Below are positions 55,172 to 64,000 of a stretch of DNA of 64,000 bases, piece after piece. A program made the translations under genes and the position numbers. The notes under the pieces are model-generated. The model did not search any database, was not told the origin of the DNA, and was given only the letters and a program-made list of their open reading frames with translations. The DNA is from an uncultured Methylobacillus sp. (GTDB lineage Bacteria > Pseudomonadota > Gammaproteobacteria > Burkholderiales > Methylophilaceae), in NCBI GenBank assembly GCA_946478865.1, contig CAMLDO010000008.1, positions 19,844 to 83,843 of the forward strand. Direction: 5' to 3'. The stretch's first letter is position 1, and every line of letters starts with the position of its first letter.

Positions 55172-57889
55172 ATGAAACGCATGCTATTCAATGCGACGCA
55201 GGAAGAAGAACTGCGCGTCGCGATTGTCGACGGGCAAAAACTGATCGATCTCGATATCGAGCACGCCGGCAAGGAACAGCGCAAGAGCAACATCTACAAG
55301 GGTGTCATCACTCGCATCGAGCCTTCGCTCGAAGCCTGTTTCGTCAATTACGGCACCGACCGCCACGGCTTCCTTCCCTTCAAGGAAGTCGCCCGCAGCT
55401 ACTTCCAGGAAGGCGCGGAAAATCGCGCCAGCATCAAGGAAGCACTGCGCGAAGGCCAGGAACTCATCGTCCAGGTAGACAAGGACGAGCGCGGCAACAA
55501 GGGCGCTGCACTCACCACCTTTATCAGCCTCGCCGGCCGCTATCTGGTGCTGATGCCGAACAACCCGCGCGGGGGCGGCGTTTCCCGCCGCATCGAAGGC
55601 GAAGACCGCAACGAACTGCGCGACCTGATCGCCCAACTCGAAGTCCCCTCCGGCATGAGCGTGATCGCCCGCACCGCCGGCATCGGCCGCAACCTCGAAG
55701 AACTGCAGTGGGACCTGAATTACCTGCTGCAACTGTGGACTGCCGTTGAAAACGCATCCACCATCCAGAAGGGCCCATTCCTGATTTACCAGGAAGGCAG
55801 CCTCGTCATCCGCGCGATCCGCGACTACTTCCAGCCCGACATCGGCGAAATCCTCATCGACACGCCGGAAATCCACGAGCAGGCGCTGCAATTCATGAAT
55901 CACGTGATGCCGACCAACGTGTCGCGCGTCAAACTCTACCGCGACGAGATCCCGCTGTTCTCGCGCTTCCAGATCGAGCATCAGATCGAAACCGCCTTCG
56001 CTCGCGAAGTGCGCCTGCCTTCCGGCGGAGCCATCGTGATCGACCACACCGAGGCGCTGGTCTCCATCGACGTCAACTCCGGCCGCTCCACACGCGGCAG
56101 CGACATCGAGGAAACCGCGTTCAAGACCAATCTGGAAGCCGCTGACGAAGCTGCGCGCCAACTGCGCCTGCGCGACTTGGGCGGCCTCGTGGTAATCGAC
56201 TTCATCGACATGGAAAGCCAGCGTAACCAGCGCGAGGTGGAAAACCGTCTGCGCGATGCGTTGCATCATGATCGTGCCCGTGTGCAGACCGGCAAGATTT
56301 CCCGCTTCGGCCTGCTGGAACTGTCGCGCCAGCGCCTGCGCCCGTCGCTCGGCGAAACCAACCATATCCCCTGCCCGCGCTGCCACGGCACCGGTCACAT
56401 CCGCGGCATTGAATCGACCGCGCTGCACATCCTGCGCATCACGCAGGAAGAAGCAATGAAGGAAAACAGCGCGATCATCCAGGTGCAATTGCCGGTCGAA
56501 GCAGCGACCTTCCTGCTCAACGAAAAGCGCTCGGAGATTCACTCCATCGAGCAGCGCATGGGCGTCAAGGTCGTACTGATACCCAACATCCACCTCGAAA
56601 CGCCGAACTACAAGATCGTGCGTCTGCGCCACGACGACGTCAGCGACGACAGCAAGGCGAGTTACGAGCTCGTGGAAATGATTACCGATATCGAGGAAGC
56701 GACTGCCTCCACGCAAAAACCCGAGCAGGTACGCCAGGAAGCTGCCGTCAAGGGAATTACGCCCTCCGCTCCCGCCCCGGTACACCGTGAGCCCGAGCCG
56801 GTGGTCGAGCCCAAGACTTCGCTCTTTGGCCGATTCCGTACCTGGTTGAGCGGCATTACCGCCCAGAAGGAAGAAGAAGCCGTCGTACCCCAGCCGGCCA
56901 AGCGCGAAGGCAACCGCCGCAATGAGCGCAACCGCAATCGCGGTGAACGCAGCGAGCGTGGCGAACGTAACGATCGCGGCAATCGCAGCGAACAACAGCG
57001 TAATCGCGGCGAGCAGCGCCAGCAGCAGGAAAATCGTCAGGCCGAAGGCCGCCAGGAACGCGCAGAGCGTCCGGCTCGCCAACAGCAGGAACCACGTCAG
57101 CAACAGCCCAGGCCAGAAAAGGCAGAACGCGTAGCGGCTCAGCAGCCGGTTGCTCCGGTAGCAGCCGAAACGGCAGAAGCCGGCGAGCAAACCCAGCAGC
57201 GTAACAGCCGACGCCGCAGCCGCGGTGGACGCGACCGTCAACGCGGAGAACGCAAGCCGGTGGAAATGGCAGCCGAAACCGCAGTGACCGAAACACCGGT
57301 CAGCGAAGAGGCCATTTCCGCAGAACAGCCTGTGATCGTGACGGAAACGCCGGCAGCAACGCAATCCGAACTGGATCTGGCACATGCACCAGCAGAAACC
57401 GCCGCTGCCGACAAGGCGGAAACCGTCGCCGAAGCTGCTGTTGTAGAGCCCGCGGCCCTGACCTCGGAATCCGCTGAAGAAGTTCCGGCCAAGCCGGAAC
57501 GCAAGCCGCGCGCCCCGCGCCGCCGCAAGACCGAAGAAACTACAGCAGCGGAAACCGCACCTGTTGTCGCCGACGCACCTGCAGCAGAACCGGCTGCCGC
57601 ACCCGAGACTGCGCAAGCGGAAGAACCCGCTGCCGTTGCAGAGGAAGTTTCCCCCGCCGAACCTGCACCGAAAGCAGCCAAGGCGAGCAAGCCTGCTCCT
57701 GCACCCATCGTCATTGCCGATATTGCCGAAAGCGGTCTGGAAATGATCGAAACCAAGGCTGCGGCTGCTCCGGTTGTCGCAGAAGAGCCAGTCAAGCCCA
57801 AGCGCAAGGCCGGGTCCGCTCCGTGGCAAAAGAAGGCGGAAGCTCAAGCCGGCGACGAACCGCTGGTCATGGTGGAAACCCAAAAGTAA
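55172..57889 (+). CDS. rne: Ribonuclease E
   Basis: A 905-residue endoribonuclease, organiser of the RNA degradosome. The catalytic half (1-~510) has the S1 domain, the Asp pair in VSIDVNSGRSTRG and VVIDFIDMESQ, and the zinc-link CPRCHGTGH. The C-terminal half is disordered: an Arg/Asn-rich RNA-binding stretch (NRRNERNRNRGERSERGERN), Gln-rich blocks, an Arg-rich SRRRSRGGRDRQRGERK, then Ala/Glu/Pro-rich repeats to the end. The ATG follows GGAGAAG. A strong terminator lies 15 bp after the stop. Confidence 0.95.
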   Translation: MKRMLFNATQEEELRVAIVDGQKLIDLDIEHAGKEQRKSNIYKGVITRIEPSLEACFVNYGTDRHGFLPFKEVARSYFQEGAENRASIKEALREGQELIVQVDKDERGNKGAALTTFISLAGRYLVLMPNNPRGGGVSRRIEGEDRNELRDLIAQLEVPSGMSVIARTAGIGRNLEELQWDLNYLLQLWTAVENASTIQKGPFLIYQEGSLVIRAIRDYFQPDIGEILIDTPEIHEQALQFMNHVMPTNVSRVKLYRDEIPLFSRFQIEHQIETAFAREVRLPSGGAIVIDHTEALVSIDVNSGRSTRGSDIEETAFKTNLEAADEAARQLRLRDLGGLVVIDFIDMESQRNQREVENRLRDALHHDRARVQTGKISRFGLLELSRQRLRPSLGETNHIPCPRCHGTGHIRGIESTALHILRITQEEAMKENSAIIQVQLPVEAATFLLNEKRSEIHSIEQRMGVKVVLIPNIHLETPNYKIVRLRHDDVSDDSKASYELVEMITDIEEATASTQKPEQVRQEAAVKGITPSAPAPVHREPEPVVEPKTSLFGRFRTWLSGITAQKEEEAVVPQPAKREGNRRNERNRNRGERSERGERNDRGNRSEQQRNRGEQRQQQENRQAEGRQERAERPARQQQEPRQQQPRPEKAERVAAQQPVAPVAAETAEAGEQTQQRNSRRRSRGGRDRQRGERKPVEMAAETAVTETPVSEEAISAEQPVIVTETPAATQSELDLAHAPAETAAADKAETVAEAAVVEPAALTSESAEEVPAKPERKPRAPRRRKTEETTAAETAPVVADAPAAEPAAAPETAQAEEPAAVAEEVSPAEPAPKAAKASKPAPAPIVIADIAESGLEMIETKAAAAPVVAEEPVKPKRKAGSAPWQKKAEAQAGDEPLVMVETQK

Positions 57890-57904
57890 CTCTGTTTCCG
57901 TAAA

Positions 57905-57935
57905 GAAAAAGCCCCGCATTGCGGGGCTTTTTTAT
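57905..57935. terminator. Bidirectional terminator between rne and uvrB
   Basis: AAAAA-GCCCCGC-ATT-GCGGGGC-TTTTTT is usable on both strands, between the convergent ends of rne and uvrB. Confidence 0.92.
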
Positions 57936-57961
57936 TATTGAGACGTCATGGAGAGCTGCAC

Positions 57962-60028
<2,067 letters not shown>

Positions 60029-60151
60029 GGGAATCCCGGAACTATTAATCGCTGAGTTTAGTCATTCTGCATATTGGCTAGGGGTTTAAGTACCTGCAGC
60101 AGTAGACTACAAGCAGTACATGCCGTCATATCGCACATAAGGAATAACAGC

Positions 60152-61162
60152 ATGCATCGGACACTTGCATTCTTGTTGGCAGTACTGCTATCACCCGCAG
60201 CGAATGCGTTCGACCAGCAATCGCTGATGCGAGTTTTCTTTTCCATCGTACTGGTGCGCGGATACAACCCGGATGGCAGCCTTGCATACGGCTCGGGCGT
60301 CGTTATCGGGCCGAACAAGGTAGTCACCAATTGCCATGTGCTGCGCAAGACCAACCAAGCCTGGGTTTCGCAAGGCGAAGATGCGTTCGCGATTGTATCA
60401 GTGCATGTCGATGCGATGCATGATTTGTGTCTGCTGAATACCGACAACCTGCCGGTACAGCCGGTTTCTCTCGGCAATACCGCGGAGCTTGGCAAAGGCA
60501 ACGAGGTATTCGCCATCGGCCACTCCAACGGTGTGCCGGCCCCTTTGACTTCCTATGGCCAGATCAAATCACTCTACCCTTTCGAGGGCGGGAATGTGGT
60601 GCGTACCAGCGCCCGCTTCAGCCTCGGTGCCAGCGGTAGCGCGCTATTCGATGGCAATGGCCGACTCATCGGCATCAATACGTTCAAAACCCCGGGACGG
60701 GCAGCCTATTTCTACGCGGTTCCAGTGGAATGGGTCAAGAATCTGGAAAACAAGCCCGTGCAGAACAAGCTACCCGTTTCCGGTCAGGCTTTCTGGGAGT
60801 TGCCCGACGAGCAAAAGCCGTTCTTCATGCAAGCGGCCTTGCCCGATCTCAATGAAGACTGGGTTCGGCTGCAAGAGATCAGCAAGCGCTGGATCGAGGC
60901 CGAGCCACGCAATGCTGAAGCCTGGTACGAGCTCGGCATCGCACAGGAAGGACTGACTCTGAAAGCGGAAGCCGAACAGTCTTATCGCAAGGCTGCCGAG
61001 CTGAATCCGCAGCACAGCGAGGCCTTGTATCGGCTGGGAGTCTTTGCTTCCGAGCGCGGCGACCGTCAGGAAATGCATGATGTCAGCAACAAGCTCACCC
61101 AGATCGATAGCGAAATGGCTGCCGACTTCAACAAGACCGTCGGTTGCGAGGCAAGCTGCTGA
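60152..61162 (+). CDS. Exported trypsin-like protease with C-terminal TPR repeats
   Basis: A 336-residue protein. Signal peptide MHRTLAFLLAVLLSPAANA; the ATG at 60152 is supported by AAGGA 8 bp upstream. The serine-protease domain has a complete triad: His62 in VVTNCHVL, Asp91 in MHDLCLL, Ser161 in SLGASGSALFDG. After about residue 225, two TPR units follow (AEAWYELGIAQEGLTLKAEA; SEALYRLGVFASERGD). It lacks a PDZ domain, unlike DegP. It may recognise periplasmic targets through the TPRs. A terminator follows. Confidence 0.88.
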   Translation: MHRTLAFLLAVLLSPAANAFDQQSLMRVFFSIVLVRGYNPDGSLAYGSGVVIGPNKVVTNCHVLRKTNQAWVSQGEDAFAIVSVHVDAMHDLCLLNTDNLPVQPVSLGNTAELGKGNEVFAIGHSNGVPAPLTSYGQIKSLYPFEGGNVVRTSARFSLGASGSALFDGNGRLIGINTFKTPGRAAYFYAVPVEWVKNLENKPVQNKLPVSGQAFWELPDEQKPFFMQAALPDLNEDWVRLQEISKRWIEAEPRNAEAWYELGIAQEGLTLKAEAEQSYRKAAELNPQHSEALYRLGVFASERGDRQEMHDVSNKLTQIDSEMAADFNKTVGCEASC

Positions 61163-61170
61163 AGTCTTGC

Positions 61171-61200
61171 GAGGCCCGAAAAAACCGGGCCTCATTTCTT
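61171..61200 (+). terminator. Rho-independent terminator after the protease gene
   Basis: A perfect 8-bp stem, GAGGCCCG/CGGGCCTC, with an A-rich loop, followed by ATTTCTTT. Confidence 0.85.
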
Positions 61201-61263
61201 TATCGGACGCGGATTTAACGGTAGAATTTCAAATATTTTGCCGTTGATTCAAGGATTACGATT

Positions 61264-62457
61264 TTGGAACTCTCCCGCCGCGTTCAAGCCATCAAGGAAT
61301 CCCCCACTCTCGCCGTTACCGCGCGTGCCGCGAAACTGAAGGCCGAAGGCCGCGACATCATCGGCCTCGGTGCCGGCGAGCCGGATTTCGATACGCCCCA
61401 GCACATCAAGGATGCCGCCAAGAAAGCCATTGACGGCGGATTCACCAAGTACACTCCCGTGGGCGGCATTCCGGGCCTGAAGAAAGCCATCGTCGAGAAG
61501 TTCAAGCGCGAGAACGGCTTCGAGTACACCGTCAATGAAGTCATCGTGGGCGTCGGCGGCAAGCAATGTATTTTCAACCTGGCGTTGGCCGTGCTGGACG
61601 CGGGCGACGAAGTCGTGATCCCCGCCCCCTACTGGGTTTCCTATGCCGACATCGGCATCGTCGCGGAAGCCAAGCCCATCGTCGTGGAATGCGGCATCGA
61701 GCAGGATTTCAAGATCACGCCCGCTCAGCTGGAAGCTGCGCTCACGCCGCAGACCAAGCTGTTCTTCATCAACTCTCCGTCCAACCCGACCGGTTCCGTC
61801 TACACCCTGGAAGAACTCAAGGCGCTGGGCGAGGTACTGAAGAAATTCCCGCGCGTGCTGATCGCCACCGACGACATGTACGAGCACGTCAATCTCACCG
61901 GCACGCCGTTCGTGAACATCCTCAATGCAACACCGGAGCTCAAGGACCGCACGATCGTGCTCAACGGCGTCTCCAAAGCCTACTCCATGACCGGCTGGCG
62001 CATTGGCTATGCCGCAGGCCCGGCCAAGATCATCAAGGCGATGGAAATCCTGCAATCGCAGTCCACTTCCAACCCGACCTCGATCTCGCAAGTCGCTGCT
62101 CAAGCAGCGCTCGAAGGCGATCAAGGCTGCATTGAGCCGATGCTCAAGGCGTTCCGCGAACGCCATGAATTCGTAGTCAATCGCTTCAACCAGATTCCCG
62201 GTCTCAAGTGCATCAAGGCCGGCGGCGCATTCTATGCATTCCCGGATGCGCGCGAAGCGATCGCCAAATTGCACAAGGAAGGCAAGATCAAGGAAGCGAC
62301 GGACCTCGCACTGTCCGACTATTTGCTGGAATCGGTCGGCGTGGCTGTAGTGCCGGGCTCGGCGTTCGGCGCGGAAGGCTATTTCCGCATTTCCTTCGCG
62401 ACCTCGATGGATAATCTCAAGAACGCGCTGGATCGGATCGAGAAGGCGTTGTCCTGA
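61264..62457 (+). CDS. Aspartate aminotransferase, PLP-dependent class I (subgroup Ib)
   Basis: A 397-residue aminotransferase exchanging amino groups between aspartate and 2-oxoglutarate; prephenate may also be a substrate in this subgroup. The start is TTG at 61264 with AAGGA upstream. PLP Lys sits in LNGVSKAYSMTGWRIGYAAG; other motifs are GLGAGEPDFDTPQHI, NSPSNPTGSVY and the C-terminal Arg in YFRISFATSM. It is monocistronic with a strong terminator. A secondary activity cannot be decided from sequence. Confidence 0.93.
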   Translation: MELSRRVQAIKESPTLAVTARAAKLKAEGRDIIGLGAGEPDFDTPQHIKDAAKKAIDGGFTKYTPVGGIPGLKKAIVEKFKRENGFEYTVNEVIVGVGGKQCIFNLALAVLDAGDEVVIPAPYWVSYADIGIVAEAKPIVVECGIEQDFKITPAQLEAALTPQTKLFFINSPSNPTGSVYTLEELKALGEVLKKFPRVLIATDDMYEHVNLTGTPFVNILNATPELKDRTIVLNGVSKAYSMTGWRIGYAAGPAKIIKAMEILQSQSTSNPTSISQVAAQAALEGDQGCIEPMLKAFRERHEFVVNRFNQIPGLKCIKAGGAFYAFPDAREAIAKLHKEGKIKEATDLALSDYLLESVGVAVVPGSAFGAEGYFRISFATSMDNLKNALDRIEKALS

Positions 62458-62478
62458 GCATCCGGGCATCACACCCAT

Positions 62479-62510
62479 AAAAAAGCCCTGCAATGCAGGG
62501 CTTTTTGTTT
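62479..62510. terminator. Bidirectional terminator
   Basis: AAAAAA-GCCCTGC-AAT-GCAGGGC-TTTTTGTTTT between the aminotransferase and the convergent ankyrin gene. Confidence 0.9.
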
Positions 62511-62532
62511 TCGGCTCTCCGGCCCGAACGGA

Positions 62533-63348
62533 CTATTCCTTGTTGCTTGCCTCCAGCTTTACCGCATCGTTTTCCGGAAGCTCTGCACCGGCTTTTACCA
62601 GCATCTGGGCGATCCGCACATTGCGCGCTTCCATCGCGAGCGAAAGCGGCGTAATACCGCTCAGGGTTCCGGCGCGAACGTCCGCTTTTTTCTCGATGAG
62701 CAATTCGCTGATCTCATCGGTACCGGCGGCAATGGAAAGCATGAGCGGGGTATAGCCACGCCCATTGCGCTCGTTGATATAGGCGCCGCGCAGAATCAGG
62801 TTTCTGGCGATCGAAATACAGCCTTCGGTATTCTTGCCGCAGGTTAGCAGCAAGGGGGTATCGCCCATCTTGTCGTAGTCGTTCACCTCAACGCCCGCCT
62901 TGACCAGCATATTGGCAATGATGGTGTACCCCTTCTTGATTGCGATCAGCAGCGGAGAGTCCATCCCGGAACTCTTCAGGTGGATATTGAAAGCGCTTTG
63001 AATGAAGAGATCCACCAGCCGCCGGTCGCCGTTTTCCACGGCCTTCATGAACTCTTCCTCCATGAGCGGAATGCCCAGCTTCTTCAGTTCGGCAAGCGCC
63101 AGGTCCCGGGCATTCGCTCTCCGCAAAATATCGGCATGGTGGAAATCGCGCAGCCGGAGAATGTCGTCCAGGACCTCCTTGGGAAAGCCCTGCCGTCCGC
63201 CACGCCGGTCGATGATCAAGTCAGTGAAATAATCCTCAATCTCCGGCTTGCCCCACAGCTTTTCAATATTGACCAAAATACGGTCGAATTTTTCTTCCAA
63301 CGCAAAAGGATAGTCATCGCCCAGTTCTTCAAACAACAAATGCTTCAT
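62533..63348 (-). CDS. Ankyrin-repeat protein
   Basis: A 271-residue soluble protein. The N-terminal 100 residues (FEELGDDYPFALEEKFDRIL; DILRLRDFHHADILRRANAR) are helical and unassigned. About five ankyrin repeats fill the rest, with typical cores: SPLLIAIKKGYTIIANMLVK, DTPLLLTCGKNTEGCISIAR, YTPLMLSIAAGTDEISELLI and ITPLSLAMEARNVRIAQMLV. No signal peptide. The ATG at 63348 is preferred over a TTG six codons upstream. It is presumably a protein-binding scaffold in the cytoplasm; its partner is unknown. Confidence 0.86.
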   Translation of the reverse strand: MKHLLFEELGDDYPFALEEKFDRILVNIEKLWGKPEIEDYFTDLIIDRRGGRQGFPKEVLDDILRLRDFHHADILRRANARDLALAELKKLGIPLMEEEFMKAVENGDRRLVDLFIQSAFNIHLKSSGMDSPLLIAIKKGYTIIANMLVKAGVEVNDYDKMGDTPLLLTCGKNTEGCISIARNLILRGAYINERNGRGYTPLMLSIAAGTDEISELLIEKKADVRAGTLSGITPLSLAMEARNVRIAQMLVKAGAELPENDAVKLEASNKE

Positions 63349-63527
63349 CTCGGGTCCCTTCAGCAATGAGAGGCGGCTCGTTAAGCGTTCCAGGCTATCG
63401 ATGCCCGATTTCCGAGTCGATTCGCAAAATAGATCAACTCAGAGGCTGGATTAGAACTCCCGAACACGGAATAGGCAAGTGCAAGCTTTGGGATGGACTG
63501 CGAGTCTCGGACTTGAATCATCTGTCC

Positions 63528-64000
63528 TCATTGCGACACACGGCTCAGGCACTCCTGGTAATTCAACTCGTTGCGGCGCAAATCCTCGCGGAACGACTCA
63601 CCGGGGCGCGGCCGCGAGGAAAACTGCATGCGGGCGACGATCTGGTCCCGCACCTTGGCGTAATAATCGTAGCAGCGCTCCTGCTCCTGCTCGCGCCAGC
63701 TCAAGCCGGATTTATTTGCTCCTGCCGGCCGGGTGGGTTTCTTTTTCACTTCTGCCGGTTTTTCCTCTGGTGCGACAGGCGCCACTTCCTTCTCCGGCTC
63801 GGCAACTTTTGGCGCTTCCAGCACTTTCCCAGCCCGGGGCTCCGCTATCTGCGATTGTTGAGATTCGGGCGGAGTATCAGCAGGACTATCGGGTGCGGGT
63901 GCGGGTGCGGGTGCGGGTGCGGGTGCGGGTGCGGGTGCGGGTGCGGGTGCGGGTGCGGGTGCGGGTGCGGGTGCGGGTGCGGGTGCGGGTGCGGGTGCGG
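63528..64000 (-). CDS. Protein with long Pro-Ala repeat (N-terminus outside window)
   Basis: The reading frame runs from the TGA at 63528 to the right edge, so the gene is incomplete. In translation order the visible part starts with at least 18 Pro-Ala units encoded by a perfect hexanucleotide repeat, then DSPADTPPESQQSQIAEPRA, then a Lys/Glu/Pro-rich stretch (AEPEKEVAPVAPEEKPAEVK) and an unassigned C-terminal domain of about 60 residues (EQERCYDYYAKVRDQIVARM) with two Cys. The layout resembles TonB or other periplasm-spanning proteins, where Pro-Ala rods bridge distance, but no TonB core is visible. GTG 63824 is an internal codon, not the start. Confidence 0.75.
   Translation of the reverse strand, partial: APAPAPAPAPAPAPAPAPAPAPAPAPAPAPAPAPAPDSPADTPPESQQSQIAEPRAGKVLEAPKVAEPEKEVAPVAPEEKPAEVKKKPTRPAGANKSGLSWREQEQERCYDYYAKVRDQIVARMQFSSRPRPGESFREDLRRNELNYQECLSRVSQ
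63891..64000. repeat. Perfect hexanucleotide tandem repeat (GGGTGC), at least 18 copies
   Basis: From 63891 to the window edge the plus strand is an unbroken GGGTGC repeat (18 full units plus two bases). It encodes Pro-Ala on the minus strand with identical CCC and GCA codons throughout. Regular GGG tracts every 6 bases form a canonical G-quadruplex pattern on the plus (template) strand. Confidence 0.97.

Noticed and set aside
57006..57820. Ala/Glu/Pro-rich repeat region as a separate low-complexity gene
   Set aside because: It is continuous in frame with the RNase E catalytic half and is typical of the disordered degradosome scaffold.
55184..57919. 911-residue open frame antisense to the whole of rne
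   Set aside because: RNase E is unambiguous on the plus strand. The antisense product is a Cys/Leu/Gly-rich composition artefact and starts inside the rne terminator.
60029..60151. LexA box before uvrB
   Set aside because: No CTGT-N8-ACAG or similar dyad was found in the region between uvrB and the protease gene.

Overview
The window looks like a GC-rich, aerobic, metal-tolerant Gram-negative chromosome, most probably a betaproteobacterium of the Nitrosomonadales/Gallionellales type. That placement is inferred from protein resemblance and gene neighbourhoods (tsaE/amiC beside queG, rluC divergent from rne, a GH57-rich glycogen cluster, DUF3240 behind a CzcA-type pump). No rRNA, tRNA, insertion sequence, prophage or CRISPR array was seen. 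Most genes sit in tight operons with 1-30 bp overlaps.

Layout. 1-1.73 kb: the end of a SpoIIE-type phosphatase, a STAS antagonist and an RsbW-like kinase (partner-switch module). 1.75-6.7 kb: an HAE1-type RND pump and adaptor divergent from a MarR regulator, with a perfect 14-bp palindrome between them. 6.8-8.2 kb: small stress-type or unknown proteins. 8.2-10.9 kb: a two-subunit, probably Tat-exported molybdenum hydroxylase (IorAB type). 11.0-12.5 kb: a Sel1-repeat protein bracketed by two copies of an imperfect ~87-bp repeat, each containing a perfect DnaA box. 12.7-17.8 kb: a compact cbb3 oxidase operon with a one-haem third subunit, facing copC-copD. 17.9-28.3 kb: a signalling cluster (REC-REC-kinase, REC-HD-GYP, a sensor without an output domain, a 1349-residue hybrid kinase, and a CheB-CheR fusion). 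28.4-34.6 kb: amiC, tsaE, queG, an LtaS-like sulfatase-fold enzyme and chrA. 34.6-40.4 kb: a CzcCBA-type metal efflux operon with DUF3240. 40.4-51.7 kb: glycogen and hexose-phosphate metabolism (ROK kinase, two GH57 enzymes, glgC, glgB, pgi, a MEKHLA protein, pgl). 51.8-54.7 kb: an rluC-HAD-Rieske-sppA operon. 55.2-62.5 kb: rne, uvrB, a trypsin-TPR protein and an aminotransferase. 62.5-64.0 kb: an ankyrin protein and the end of a gene with at least 18 perfect hexanucleotide repeats encoding Pro-Ala.

Functional themes are respiration plus copper handling, efflux of drugs and metals, carbon storage as glycogen feeding glucose-6-phosphate into the oxidative pentose or Entner-Doudoroff routes, and a dense two-component/c-di-GMP network. 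No clear new defence or mobile system was found. The best leads are the DnaA-box repeat pair, the G-rich Pro-Ala repeat, the one-haem cbb3 operon, the output-less sensor sharing a GAF type with its neighbouring kinase, and the hairpins before rne.
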